A stretch of DNA of 31,961 nt from a bacterium. Its GTDB lineage: Bacteria; CG2-30-53-67; CG2-30-70-394. Shown one piece after another: positions 1 to 7,544 of this stretch; the stretch's first letter is position 1; every line of letters begins with the position of its first letter. Under the pieces are notes generated by a model. It was given only the letters and a program-made list of their open reading frames with translations. It had not been told where the DNA came from and ran no database searches. Made by a program: the position numbers and the translations under genes. The DNA is taken from NCBI GenBank assembly GCA_024278555.1, contig JAJRSX010000045.1:1-31961 (forward strand), in the 5' to 3' direction.

Positions 1-737
1 ACGACTACCTAAAGGTGGTCCGCCACGACTCCCGCGGCCTGCCCGCCCGCTACAAGCTCGGCGGCCAGCTCGTCCTCGCCGCCGGCGTCGGCCTCTTCCT
101 GGTCCTGCATCCGGGGGAGGGCTCGACCCTCCTCTCGGTCCCCTTCTTCAAGAACCTCCACCCGGACCTCGGCCTCCTCTACATCCCCTTCGCAGTGGCG
201 GTGATCGTCGGGGCGAGCAACGCGGTCAACCTCACCGACGGCCTCGACGGCCTGGCGATCATGCCGGTGATCATCTGCGCCACGGTCTTTGCCCTCATCG
301 CCTACGTCGCCGGCCACGCCAAGCTCGCCACCTACCTCCACCTCCTCTACGTCCCCGGGGTGGGGGAGGTGTCGGTCTTCCTCGGAGCGGTGATCGGCGC
401 CGGCCTCGGCTTCCTCTGGTTCAATGCCTACCCGGCCACCGTCTTCATGGGCGACGTGGGCTCCCTCGCCCTCGGCGGCGCCTTGGGGACAGTGGCGGTG
501 CTCGCCAAGCAGGAGCTCTTGCTGGCGGTGGCCGGCGGCCTCTTCGTGGTCGAGGCGGTGTCGGTGATCCTCCAGGTCGCCTCCTTCAAGCTCTTCGGCC
601 GGCGGATCTTCCGCATGGCGCCGATCCACCACCACTTCGAGCTCAAGGGGTGGCCCGAGCCGAAGGTGATCGTCCGGGCGTGGATCATCACCATCGTCCT
701 CGGCTTCATCGCCCTCTCCACCCTGAAGCTGCGGTAG
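1..737 (+). CDS. mraY: Phospho-N-acetylmuramoyl-pentapeptide-transferase, 3' part
   Basis: MraY is an integral inner-membrane enzyme that transfers phospho-MurNAc-pentapeptide from UDP to undecaprenyl phosphate, making lipid I. Only about the last 244 residues are present; the frame is open from base 3 and the start lies upstream of the window (the family is usually about 360 aa). Visible hallmarks are the cytoplasmic DDY(x)KVV-type loop at the very beginning, [10 protein letters not shown] (bases 228-257) with the catalytic and Mg-binding aspartates, [12 protein letters not shown], and the HHHFELKGW signature near the C-terminus, with hydrophobic membrane segments between them. It is followed by murD, ftsW and murG in normal dcw order, but a Fic-family gene separates it from murD. 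Identification is secure. Confidence 0.97.
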   Translation, partial: DYLKVVRHDSRGLPARYKLGGQLVLAAGVGLFLVLHPGEGSTLLSVPFFKNLHPDLGLLYIPFAVAVIVGASNAVNLTDGLDGLAIMPVIICATVFALIAYVAGHAKLATYLHLLYVPGVGEVSVFLGAVIGAGLGFLWFNAYPATVFMGDVGSLALGGALGTVAVLAKQELLLAVAGGLFVVEAVSVILQVASFKLFGRRIFRMAPIHHHFELKGWPEPKVIVRAWIITIVLGFIALSTLKLR

Positions 738-749
738 GGCAGAGGAATA

Positions 750-780
750 CTATTAAAGATACAGGTGCAGTCTTTGATAG
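750..780. promoter_or_regulatory. Imperfect palindrome upstream of the Fic-like gene
   Basis: Two 10-base arms, CTATTAAAGA (750-759) and TCTTTGATAG (771-780), are inverted repeats matching at 9 of 10 positions with an 11-base spacer. They lie in the 101-base gap between mraY and the Fic-like gene, which is clearly more AT-rich than the surroundings. This could be an operator, possibly for the Fic-like protein itself, which retains a C-terminal helix-turn-helix-like region. No convincing -35/-10 pair or terminator T-run is visible, so the function is inferred only from symmetry and position. Confidence 0.35.
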
Positions 781-838
781 CCCCACCCCTTATTCAAGTG
801 TCGCTCCACAACGAACAGACAGATCGGAGCTACCCCCC

Positions 839-1528
839 ATGCAGCGCGGCCCCACCGGGAGCTACGAGACCTCCACCACCGCCGGGGAGGCGGTGCGCGC
901 CTTCGTGCCCCACCCCCTGCCGCCGTGGCCGCCCCTGGACCTCTCCCCGGACCACCAGCGGCTGTTGGAGCGGGCGACCCTCGCCCTGGGCCGGCTCGAC
1001 AGCATCACCCTGTTGCTGCCCGATCCCCACATCTTCCTCTATGGCTATGTCCGCCGTGAGGCGCTGCTCTCCTCCCAGATCGAGGGGACCCAGTCCTCCT
1101 TCTCGGACCTCCTCCTCTTCGAGCTGGAGGAGGTGCCCGGCGCCCCCCTCGATCGGGTGCGGCGTGAGGGGGACTGGGAGCAGTGGCTCGCCTTCTTCCT
1201 CACCGGAGTGGAGCAAACGGCGGTCGGCGCGGTGCAGACCGCGAGGCGTCTGGTGGAGCTGTTCGCGAAGGACGGGGAGCGCATCCACACCCTGGGGCGC
1301 GGCGCGGGCAGTGCCCTGCGCACCTTCCGCGCCCTGTGCGAGCGGCCGCTCCTCGCCGTCCGGGAGATCGAGCGGCGCACCGGCCTCTCGTACCCCACCG
1401 CCGCCAAGGCGGTGGCCGCCCCGGAGCGTCTCGGCATCGTCGCCGAGATCACCGGCCGTAGGCGCAACCGCATCTATGCCTACCGGCACCACCTGGACAT
1501 CCTGAGCGAGGGAGCGGAGCCCCTCTGA
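839..1528 (+). CDS. Fic-family protein lacking the catalytic Fic core (in-frame internal deletion)
   Basis: The 229-residue product begins like a Fic_N-type Fic protein (MQRGPTGSYETSTTAGE, then PDPHIFLYGYVRREALLSSQIEGTQSS in two adjoining stretches) and keeps the inhibitory-helix motif S78-S-Q-I-E82-G83. At residues 104-106 (bases 1148-1156) it jumps to the sequence that in full-length relatives follows the catalytic domain (RVRREGDWE), then continues to the usual C-terminal winged-helix-like region (LSYPTAAKAV). The Fic motif HPFxDGNGR and everything around it, about 150 residues, is absent, so AMP-transfer activity is not expected. The frame is otherwise intact, and LD at the join suggests recombination at short homology. 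The start at 839 is where relatives begin; an upstream extension would overlap mraY. It may be a decaying gene or a reduced regulator. The family assignment rests on my recall of full-length sequences. Confidence 0.82.
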   Translation: MQRGPTGSYETSTTAGEAVRAFVPHPLPPWPPLDLSPDHQRLLERATLALGRLDSITLLLPDPHIFLYGYVRREALLSSQIEGTQSSFSDLLLFELEEVPGAPLDRVRREGDWEQWLAFFLTGVEQTAVGAVQTARRLVELFAKDGERIHTLGRGAGSALRTFRALCERPLLAVREIERRTGLSYPTAAKAVAAPERLGIVAEITGRRRNRIYAYRHHLDILSEGAEPL

Positions 1529-1570
1529 GGCTCCGCCGCGCCCTCCGCACGACCCTCCCCCCCCGGACCC

Positions 1571-2905
1571 ATGACCCTCCCCGACCTCTCCGGCTCGACC
1601 TACGCGGTGATCGGCGCCGGCCGCTCCGGCGTCGCGGCGGCGCGCTTCCTGGCGGCCGCCGGGGCCGCCGTGCGCCTCACCGACGCCGGGGAGCCCGCCC
1701 TGCCGGAGCTCCCCGGCGTCGAGCTCTTCCTCGGCGCCCACCCGGAGACCTGCTTCGCCGGGGTCGATGAGGTGGTGCTGTCGCCGGGGGTGCCGCGCGC
1801 CGCTGCCGTGGTCCGGGCGCTCCTGGCCCGGAGCGTCCCGGTGGTCGGCGAGGTGGAGCTCGCCGCCCGCCACTCCGAGCGGCCGCTGTTGGCGGTCACC
1901 GGCACCAACGGCAAGTCGACCACGGTGGCGTGGCTCCACGCGATGCTGAAGGCGGCGGGGGAGGGGGCGAGCCTCGGAGGCAACATCGGCACGCCCCTCA
2001 TCGAGGCCTGCTTCGACGGCGCCACCGGCCCGTGCGTGGTGGAGCTCTCCAGCTTCCAGCTCGAATCGATCGTCCGCTTCCGGCCGCGGGTCGCCGCGCT
2101 CCTCAACGTCACCCCGGACCACGAGGACCGCTACCCGGACCTCGCCGCCTACGCCGCCGCCAAGGCGCGGATCTTCGAGAACCAGCAGGCGGGCGACGTG
2201 GGGATCGTCAACCTCGACGACCCGACCCTGGCGCCGTGGGCGGCCGGCCGCCTCGGCTTCACCGTGGCCGGCGCACCCCACGCCGCCGCGCGCCTGGAGG
2301 CGGGCACCCTGTGGTTCGAGACCGACCCCTTCACCGGACCCCTCGTGGAGGTGGGTGAGATGGCCCTGTGCTCCCGCCACGACCAGGCGAACGGCCTCGT
2401 CGCCGCCCTCATGGCCCTGGCGTGGGGGGCGGCGCCGGAGGCGATCGCCGCCACCCTGCGCAGCTTCACCGGCCTGACCCACCGGGGCGAGGTGGTGGCG
2501 GAGCGCGGCGGCGTCTGCTTCGCGGACAACTCGAAGGCGACCAACGTCGGCGCGGTGGAGACGGTCCTCGCCTCCTTCGCCGATGGCGAGGTGGTGCTCA
2601 TCGCCGGGGGCTCCTCCAAGGGGGGGGGCTTCGCGTCCCTCCGGCCGGCGGTGGCCCGCGCCTGTTCCCACGTGCTCCTCATCGGTGAGACCGCGCCGGA
2701 GCTCGCCGCCGCCCTGGCTAGCTGCTGCGCCGTGGAGGTGGTCGGCGAGATGGCGCAAGCGGTGGCCCGCGCCGCCGCCGTGGCCCGCCCCGGCCAGACC
2801 GTGCTCCTCGCCCCGGCGTGCGCCAGCTTCGACCAGTTCGCCAACTACGGCGCGCGCGGCGATCGCTTCGCGACCCTGGCGCGCGGGCTCCCCGATCCTC
2901 TCTAA
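1571..2905 (+). CDS. murD: UDP-N-acetylmuramoylalanine--D-glutamate ligase
   Basis: MurD is the cytoplasmic ATP-dependent ligase that adds D-glutamate to UDP-MurNAc-L-Ala. The 444-residue protein has the N-terminal Rossmann-like UMAG-binding domain (VIGAGRSGVAAARFL from about residue 13), the Mur-ligase P-loop GTNGKST at 111-117, the central-domain segments ELSSFQLE and LNVTPDHEDRY, and the C-terminal domain start LTHRGEVV followed by FADNSKATNVGAV, all expected for MurD. Length is normal for the family. The gap to ftsW is only 32 bases, so they are probably co-transcribed. The ATG at 1571 has no clear Shine-Dalgarno sequence but fits the family N-terminus. Upstream, a Fic remnant replaces the usual direct mraY-murD junction. 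Confidence 0.97.
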   Translation: MTLPDLSGSTYAVIGAGRSGVAAARFLAAAGAAVRLTDAGEPALPELPGVELFLGAHPETCFAGVDEVVLSPGVPRAAAVVRALLARSVPVVGEVELAARHSERPLLAVTGTNGKSTTVAWLHAMLKAAGEGASLGGNIGTPLIEACFDGATGPCVVELSSFQLESIVRFRPRVAALLNVTPDHEDRYPDLAAYAAAKARIFENQQAGDVGIVNLDDPTLAPWAAGRLGFTVAGAPHAAARLEAGTLWFETDPFTGPLVEVGEMALCSRHDQANGLVAALMALAWGAAPEAIAATLRSFTGLTHRGEVVAERGGVCFADNSKATNVGAVETVLASFADGEVVLIAGGSSKGGGFASLRPAVARACSHVLLIGETAPELAAALASCCAVEVVGEMAQAVARAAAVARPGQTVLLAPACASFDQFANYGARGDRFATLARGLPDPL

Positions 2906-2937
2906 TCCCCTCCCTCCCCCCTCCCCACGGTGACGCG

Positions 2938-4026
2938 ATGCAAAACCTCGACCGCCCCCTCTTTTTTACCGTTGCCGCGCTACTGTTCTTCGGCCTCGCC
3001 TCCCTCTACTCCGCCTCGGTCACCACCGCGATCCGTCTGACCGGCAACCTGAACTACTTCTTCTTCCACCAGCTCATCTGGGCGCTGATCGGCATCGGGG
3101 TGGTGGCCCTCTTCGTCCAACTCAACGTCCACGGCTGGGAGAGCCTGGCGATCCCAATTTTTCTCCTCTGCCTGGTGCTCCTGGTGGCCATCCTCATCCC
3201 CGGGGTAGGGGTGGAGGTAAAGGGGGCGACCCGGTGGCTACAGGTGGGGCCCATCCGCTTCCAGCCGGCGGAGGCGGCCAAGGTGGCGATCGTGCTCCTG
3301 CTGGCGCGCACCCTGTCGCGCCACCCGGATCGGCTGCACAGCTTCCGCGACGGCCTCCTGCCGCAGCTCGGCCTGGTGGGGTTTGTCGTGGTCCTGATCC
3401 TCGCCGAGCGCGACCTCGGCAACGCGGTGGTGATCACCCTGGTCACCCTGGTGATGCTCTTCCTGGCCGGCGCCCGCCTGCGCCACCTCGGTGGAATCGC
3501 CCTCGGCTGCCTCCCCCTGGTGGCCCTGGCGATCGCGGTGGAGCCGTACCGGGTGCGCCGAATCCTCACCTTCCTCCACCCGTGGGACGACCCCACCGAC
3601 ACCGGCTGGCAGATCACCCAGTCGCTCATGGCGATCGGCAGCGGCGGCCTCTTCGGCACCGGCGTCGGCGCCGGCATCCAGAAGCGATACTTCCTCCCCG
3701 AGGCGCACACAGACTTCATCTTCGCGGTGGTGGGGGAGGAGGCGGGGCTCATCGGCACCCTCCTGCTGCTTGGCCTCTTCCTCTTTCTCGCCTGGCGCGG
3801 CGTGCGCATCGCCCGTCGCGCCCCCACCCCCTTCGCCCAGCTCCTCGCCGCCGGGGCCACCACCCTGATCACCCTCCAGGCGCTGCTCAACATGATGGTG
3901 TGCACCTCCATGGTGCCCAACAAGGGGCTGCCGCTCCCCTTCTTCAGCGCCGGCGGCTCCGCCCTGGTCGTCGACCTGGCGTGCGCCGGGCTGCTCCTCG
4001 CGGTCTCTCGCTGGGTCGCTGAGTGA
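2938..4026 (+). CDS. ftsW: Septal peptidoglycan polymerase FtsW (SEDS family)
   Basis: FtsW is the SEDS glycosyltransferase that polymerises lipid II at the division septum together with FtsI. The 362-residue protein has about ten hydrophobic segments and the SEDS signatures GATRWL, FQPAEAAK, ILAERDLGNAVV and, near the C-terminus, NKGLPLPFFSAGGSA (the family more often has FISYGGSS at the last motif). The ATG at 2938 gives the short cytoplasmic N-terminus MQNLDRPLFF typical of the family; an upstream in-frame start at 2818 would overlap murD and add a basic non-FtsW tail, so I reject it. The stop codon overlaps the murG start (GTGA), implying translational coupling. Confidence 0.95.
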   Translation: MQNLDRPLFFTVAALLFFGLASLYSASVTTAIRLTGNLNYFFFHQLIWALIGIGVVALFVQLNVHGWESLAIPIFLLCLVLLVAILIPGVGVEVKGATRWLQVGPIRFQPAEAAKVAIVLLLARTLSRHPDRLHSFRDGLLPQLGLVGFVVVLILAERDLGNAVVITLVTLVMLFLAGARLRHLGGIALGCLPLVALAIAVEPYRVRRILTFLHPWDDPTDTGWQITQSLMAIGSGGLFGTGVGAGIQKRYFLPEAHTDFIFAVVGEEAGLIGTLLLLGLFLFLAWRGVRIARRAPTPFAQLLAAGATTLITLQALLNMMVCTSMVPNKGLPLPFFSAGGSALVVDLACAGLLLAVSRWVAE

Positions 4027-5111
4027 CCCGGGTAGCGATCGCCGGGGGCGGCACCGGCGGCCACCTCTTTCCCGCCCTGGCGGTGGCCGAGGCCCTCGTC
4101 GAGGCGGGCCTCGGCCGCGCCGAGATCCTCTTCGTGGGCGGCGAGCAGGGGCTGGAGCAGCGCCTCGTCCCGCCCCGCGGCTTCCCCCTCGAATGCCTCC
4201 CCGCCCGCCCCTTCCAGGGCCAGGGGTGGCGGCTCCGCCTCGCCACCCTCATCGCCCTCCCAAGGGTGGTGGTCGCGGCACGCCGACGGCTGGCCCGCTT
4301 CGCCCCGGATTGCCTCCTCGGCGTCGGCGGCTACGCCTCGGTGCCCGCGGCCCTCGCCGCCCGCACCCTCGGCGTGCCCCTTATCCTCCAGGAGCAGAAC
4401 CGCTGGCCGGGGCTCGCCAACCGACTCCTCTCCCGCCTCGCCCGGCGGGTCTGTGTGGTCGACGACGGCGTCGCCCGCTTCTTCCCGGCCGGCCGCTGTA
4501 TCGCCACCGGCAACCCGGTCCCGGGGGAGCGGCGCCAGGGGGGGGCGCCGGAGGAGCTGGGGCTGGAGGCGGGCCGCTTCACCCTCCTGGTCATCGGCGG
4601 CAGCCGCGGCGCGGTGGCCCTGAACGAGGCGATGGCGGCGGCGGCGGCCCGCCTCGTTGACCGCGGCGCGGAGATCCAGATCCTCCACGCCTGCGGCGAC
4701 CACCCAACCGCCCCCCTGGAGCGGGCCTACGCGGACGCCGGGATCCACGCCCGGGTCGTGCCGTTCATCGACCGGATGGGCGCCGCCTACGGCCTCGCCG
4801 ACGCCATCATCGCCCGCGCCGGGGCCCTCACCTGCCAGGAGATCGCCAACGCCGGCCTCCCCTCGCTCCTCATCCCCTACCCCTACGCCACCAACGACCA
4901 CCAATGGCACAACGCCTTGCGCCTGAAGGAGGCGGGGGCGGCGGCGGTCGTCCGCCAGGAGGCGGCCACCGGCGACCTCATCGCCACCACCCTCCACGCC
5001 TGGCTCGACGACCCCGAGGAGCGCGCCCGCCAGGGGGCCGCCGCCCACAGCCTCGCCGCCCCGGACGCCGCCAAAAAGGTCGCCAAGGAGGTGCTCGCGG
5101 CGATCGGGTAA
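4023..5111 (+). CDS. murG: UDP-GlcNAc--MurNAc-(pentapeptide) pyrophosphoryl-undecaprenol GlcNAc transferase
   Basis: MurG is the membrane-associated GT-B enzyme that adds GlcNAc to lipid I to make lipid II. The 362-residue protein shows the N-terminal glycine-rich loop GGGTGGHLFPALAVAEAL, the segment GVGGYASVPAALAA, QEQNRWPGLANR, the second-domain loop GGSRGA, and the UDP-GlcNAc-binding stretch ARAGALTCQEIANAGLPSLL. It starts with GTG at 4023, overlapping the ftsW stop by four bases (GTGA). Its last 37 codons plus two short upstream stretches reappear about 1.9 kb downstream beyond the DUF4143 gene (6879-6991), so the 3' end has been partly duplicated. The copy at 4023 is full length and presumably the functional one. 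Confidence 0.97.
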   Translation: MTRVAIAGGGTGGHLFPALAVAEALVEAGLGRAEILFVGGEQGLEQRLVPPRGFPLECLPARPFQGQGWRLRLATLIALPRVVVAARRRLARFAPDCLLGVGGYASVPAALAARTLGVPLILQEQNRWPGLANRLLSRLARRVCVVDDGVARFFPAGRCIATGNPVPGERRQGGAPEELGLEAGRFTLLVIGGSRGAVALNEAMAAAAARLVDRGAEIQILHACGDHPTAPLERAYADAGIHARVVPFIDRMGAAYGLADAIIARAGALTCQEIANAGLPSLLIPYPYATNDHQWHNALRLKEAGAAAVVRQEAATGDLIATTLHAWLDDPEERARQGAAAHSLAAPDAAKKVAKEVLAAIG

Positions 5112-5478
5112 GGCGACCGGCTACGACGGGAAATTAGCCACGCTCCACGGAAGGACACGGAAAGGTGCGGCCTGCGGCCGTGATAATTCAGGAGCTAAGC
5201 CGAAAATGAACGCGAATGGGCGCAGAGGGTCTGGCGTCGCTGGCGGCCATCCTGCAGGTCCGGTCTCAGCCTGGAAGGCAACCGCTCAACGCAAGGACGC
5301 AAAGGCGAAGCGCGAGGAGCGGCGACGAGAGGCTCACGGACGTCGGGGCGTGGGTGGAGAGAGGAGACGCCAGCTTGGCCTTGAAGGAGGGCTCGCCACA
5401 ACCAGGCATTCCTCATGAAGGTGGCGTCGATGCAGCAAACGGACGGACCTTGAACTAGCGATTAGACGACATGCTAAC
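5112..5478. repeat. Non-coding junction DNA with fragments of two dispersed repeats
   Basis: No gene is credible here. Bases 5112-5165 duplicate the DNA after the murG fragment at 6992-7045, including a decayed copy of the CACGGAANN repeat arm (5136-5165, for example CCACGGAAGGACACGGAAAG). Bases 5199-5312 resemble a second repeat: GCGCAGAGG at about 5220, then GGCGTCGCTGGCGG, then CTCAACGCAAGGACGCAAAG at about 5285-5304. The same order of motifs occurs at 17089-17275 and, inverted, at about 7313-7395. From about 5400 onward the DNA becomes AT-richer and probably belongs with the DUF4143 gene. Confidence 0.6.
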
Positions 5479-5508
5479 TTGCAATTAGCCGTAGGGCGAA
5501 ATTACGAT
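5479..5508 (+). promoter_or_regulatory. Possible sigma70-type promoter of the DUF4143 ATPase gene
   Basis: TTGCAA (5479-5484) and TACGAT (5503-5508) are spaced by 18 bases in a locally AT-rich stretch directly upstream of the ATPase gene. The -10-like box ends only eight bases before the ATG at 5517, so a transcript from it would be leaderless or nearly so. No Shine-Dalgarno sequence is evident, which fits. This is a prediction from motif matches only. Confidence 0.35.
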
Positions 5509-5516
5509 CAGCCGCC

Positions 5517-6764
5517 ATGGGGCAGACTGAGCTCATTTCCCGGCTGTTGGCACCGCGTATCCGCGAGGCGCTCGCCGACACGCCGGTCGTGCTGATCCAT
5601 GGCCCGCGCCAGAGCGGCAAGACGACGCTGGCACGTCTGGTGGGTGAGCCACTGGGTTACCGGTACCTCTCTTTCGATGAGGACGCGGTCCGCATGGCCG
5701 CGGAACGCGATCCGGCCGGTTTTGTGGACGAGCTCCCCGAACGCACCATCTTGGATGAGGTCCAGCGCGTACCGGCACTCTTTACCGCCCTCAAGGTCGC
5801 TGTGGACCACCGCCGGATTCCGGGGCGGTTCATCCTGACCGGTTCGGCGAACGTGTTGCTGGTGCCGGCGCTTGCCGATTCTCTCGCAGGACGTATGGAG
5901 ATCCTCAGGCTCCACCCCATGGCCCAATGCGAGCTTGCCGGCGCGCCGCCCCGATTTGTGGACACCCTCTTCAACGGATGTTTTCGTACCCGGATCCGGG
6001 AGCGGCTGGGTGCGGACCTAGCCGAGCGGATCGTCGCCGGCGGCTATCCCGCAGCGCTCGCACGACAACAGACCGCGCGGCGCCGCGCCTGGTATCGCGC
6101 CTACTGCGAGAGCGAGATCCAGCGTGACGTCCGCGACCTCTCCCGCATACGCTCGCTGGACACGCTTCCGCGCCTGCTCTCGCTCGCCGCGAGTCATACC
6201 GCACAGCTCCTCAACGTAAGCGAGCTGGCAGGTCCGTTCCAGCTCACCCGGCAAACGATCCATGACCATGTCGCATTGCTCGAAGGCGTCTTCCTGGTGC
6301 AGCGCCTGCCTCCCTGGCACAGCAATCGACTCACGCGCCTGGTGAAGACGCCCAAGCTCCACATGGGAGACACCGGTGTGGCCTCTGCCCTCCTCGGCAT
6401 GGAAGGCGCCGCGCTGCGACGCGACCGCGGCGTCTTCGGCGCCATGCTCGAGACCTTCGTATTACAGGAGCTCCAGAGGCAGGCCAGCGGCCAGGATGAG
6501 CCGCTGGCGTTTTTCCACTTCCGAGACCGCGACCAGTATGAAGTCGACATTGTGGTCGAACGCGGGGCATATGCGCTGGCAGGCATCGAGGTGAAGGCGG
6601 CAGCGAGCGTCACGGAAAGAGACTTGCGCGGGCTCCGCAAGCTGCGTGACGCCGTGGGCGATCGTTTCGCTCACGGCGTGGTCCTCTACGATGGCACGGC
6701 GACGATCCCTTTCGGGGACCGGTTGCACGCCGTGCCCATTCGCACCCTGTGGGAGGCGCAGTAG
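5517..6764 (+). CDS. AAA-family ATPase with DUF4143 domain
   Basis: This 415-residue protein belongs to the widespread AAA_14/DUF4143 ATPases, whose cellular role is not established. The ATPase part has Walker A GPRQSGKTT at 29-37, Walker B-like ILDEVQ with D80 and E81, and the sensor-like segment ILTGSAN. A winged-helix-like segment (LNVSELAGPFQLTRQTIHDH) follows near 220-245. The C-terminal DUF4143 region has GDTGVASALLG, an E-rich helix (ETFVLQELQRQ), EVDIV (342-346) and IEVKA (357-361), a layout resembling PD-(D/E)xK nuclease folds. Base and codon use is visibly less GC-biased than in murG and murC. It interrupts the murG-murC junction and is followed by a duplicated murG fragment, indicating insertion by recombination or transfer. 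Confidence 0.9.
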   Translation: MGQTELISRLLAPRIREALADTPVVLIHGPRQSGKTTLARLVGEPLGYRYLSFDEDAVRMAAERDPAGFVDELPERTILDEVQRVPALFTALKVAVDHRRIPGRFILTGSANVLLVPALADSLAGRMEILRLHPMAQCELAGAPPRFVDTLFNGCFRTRIRERLGADLAERIVAGGYPAALARQQTARRRAWYRAYCESEIQRDVRDLSRIRSLDTLPRLLSLAASHTAQLLNVSELAGPFQLTRQTIHDHVALLEGVFLVQRLPPWHSNRLTRLVKTPKLHMGDTGVASALLGMEGAALRRDRGVFGAMLETFVLQELQRQASGQDEPLAFFHFRDRDQYEVDIVVERGAYALAGIEVKAAASVTERDLRGLRKLRDAVGDRFAHGVVLYDGTATIPFGDRLHAVPIRTLWEAQ

Positions 6765-6878
6765 CCAGTGGGTTGGCTGAATCCGTCGTCGGCCACCGAC
6801 GGCGCCGATCCCCGCCACTCCCCCTCTGCGGCTCAGCGTTCACCCCCCACCCCTCGTGAACGGACCCCGAGGCTCTTG

Positions 6879-6991
6879 GTATCCACGCCCGGGACGTCCC
6901 CTTCATCGACCGCATGGGCGCCGCCTACGGCCTCGCCGCCCAGGACACCGCCAAAAAGGTCGCTAAGGAGGTGCTCGCGGCGATCAGGTAA
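6879..6991 (+). pseudogene. murG 3'-end fragment, duplicated and internally deleted
   Basis: The 38-codon frame ending at TAA 6989-6991 matches MurG: GIHARDVPFIDRMGAAYGLA corresponds to murG bases 4741-4800 (55 of 60 bases identical), then AQDTAKKVAKEVLAAIR corresponds to murG bases from 5051. Identity continues past the stop through 7020 (84 of 90 bases over 5051-5140). Relative to murG, 258 bases (86 codons, in frame) are missing between two copies of GCCTCGCCG (4792-4800 and 5050-5058). No start codon or fold-forming length remains, so it is a relic. Bases 6765-6878, between the ATPase gene and this fragment, show neither a gene nor murG similarity. Confidence 0.9.
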
Positions 6992-7016
6992 GGCGACCGG
7001 CTACGACAGGACATTA

Positions 7017-7177
7017 GCCACGGAATCCACGGAAAGGCACGGAAGTAGGGGTTTCCCGTTGGGTTGAGCGGGCAACCCGGACCCCGTTGCTGCTCGAAGC
7101 ACGGCAGGCACCACCTCGTTTTCTTTCCCCCGCCGCCCGCTCTCGCCCCTTCCGTGCCCTTCCGTGGATTCCGTGGC
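7017..7177. repeat. Inverted-arm repeat element (CACGGAANN type)
   Basis: The left arm 7017-7045 and right arm 7149-7177 are 29-base inverted repeats matching at 28 positions, with a 103-base centre. Each arm has three 9-base units (CCACGGAAT, CCACGGAAA, GGCACGGAA). The left arm is in the same position after the murG fragment as the decayed arm at 5136-5165 is after intact murG, so the element was probably already next to murG before the duplication. It contains no open frame of note and no transposase, so it would be non-autonomous if mobile. Confidence 0.75.
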
Positions 7178-7544
7178 AAAAAAACGCCTTCCAGGCCGTT
7201 GCGCGCCGGTTGATGGCGCCGGTGACGTCAGACTGGCGGCGGCCACTATTCACGTCCACTCGCGCCCTATTTGCGGCTCGATCTATGGATTGGCCTTCCG
7301 GGCCGCATCCCCACCGCGTTGCACCACCGGTGACGCCTGCCCTCCGGCCCACCCCCCTTTGCGTCCTGGCCCCTTTGCGCCTTTGCGTTGAACCGCTTCC
7401 GGCCACCCCCCCCCGCCCCGGCGCGCCACCCACGACACCGTCCCGGCGGGGTCTCCGCCGCCACCCCCTTTGCCTCGGCTGCGCTTTGGGTTAAACCCGG
7501 TTACCGTCCCGCCTTCGCAGTTCCCCCCCTCTCCCCGAAGTTCC
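7178..7544. repeat. Non-coding DNA before murC with an inverted copy of the AACGCAAAGG repeat
   Basis: No gene is credible here. The segment about 7313-7395, read on the minus strand, runs TTCAACGCAAAGGCGCAAAG, then GGACGCAAAGGGGGG, then GGCGTCACCGGTGGT, the same motif order as 17166-17236. Further upstream, 7200-7260 contains minus-strand GACGTGAATAGTGG-like sequence that loosely resembles 5206-5220. GGGTTAAACCC at 7488-7498 is a short palindrome of unknown meaning. No convincing promoter for murC was found. Confidence 0.55.

Noticed and set aside
650-838. Upstream extension of the Fic-like gene beginning inside mraY.
   Set aside because: The extra residues do not resemble Fic N-termini, whereas MQRGPTGSYETST at 839 does.
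5517-6764. The DUF4143 gene as part of a recognised defence island or transposon.
   Set aside because: There is no transposase, integrase, restriction or other defence gene next to it; only the murG duplication and repeats surround it.
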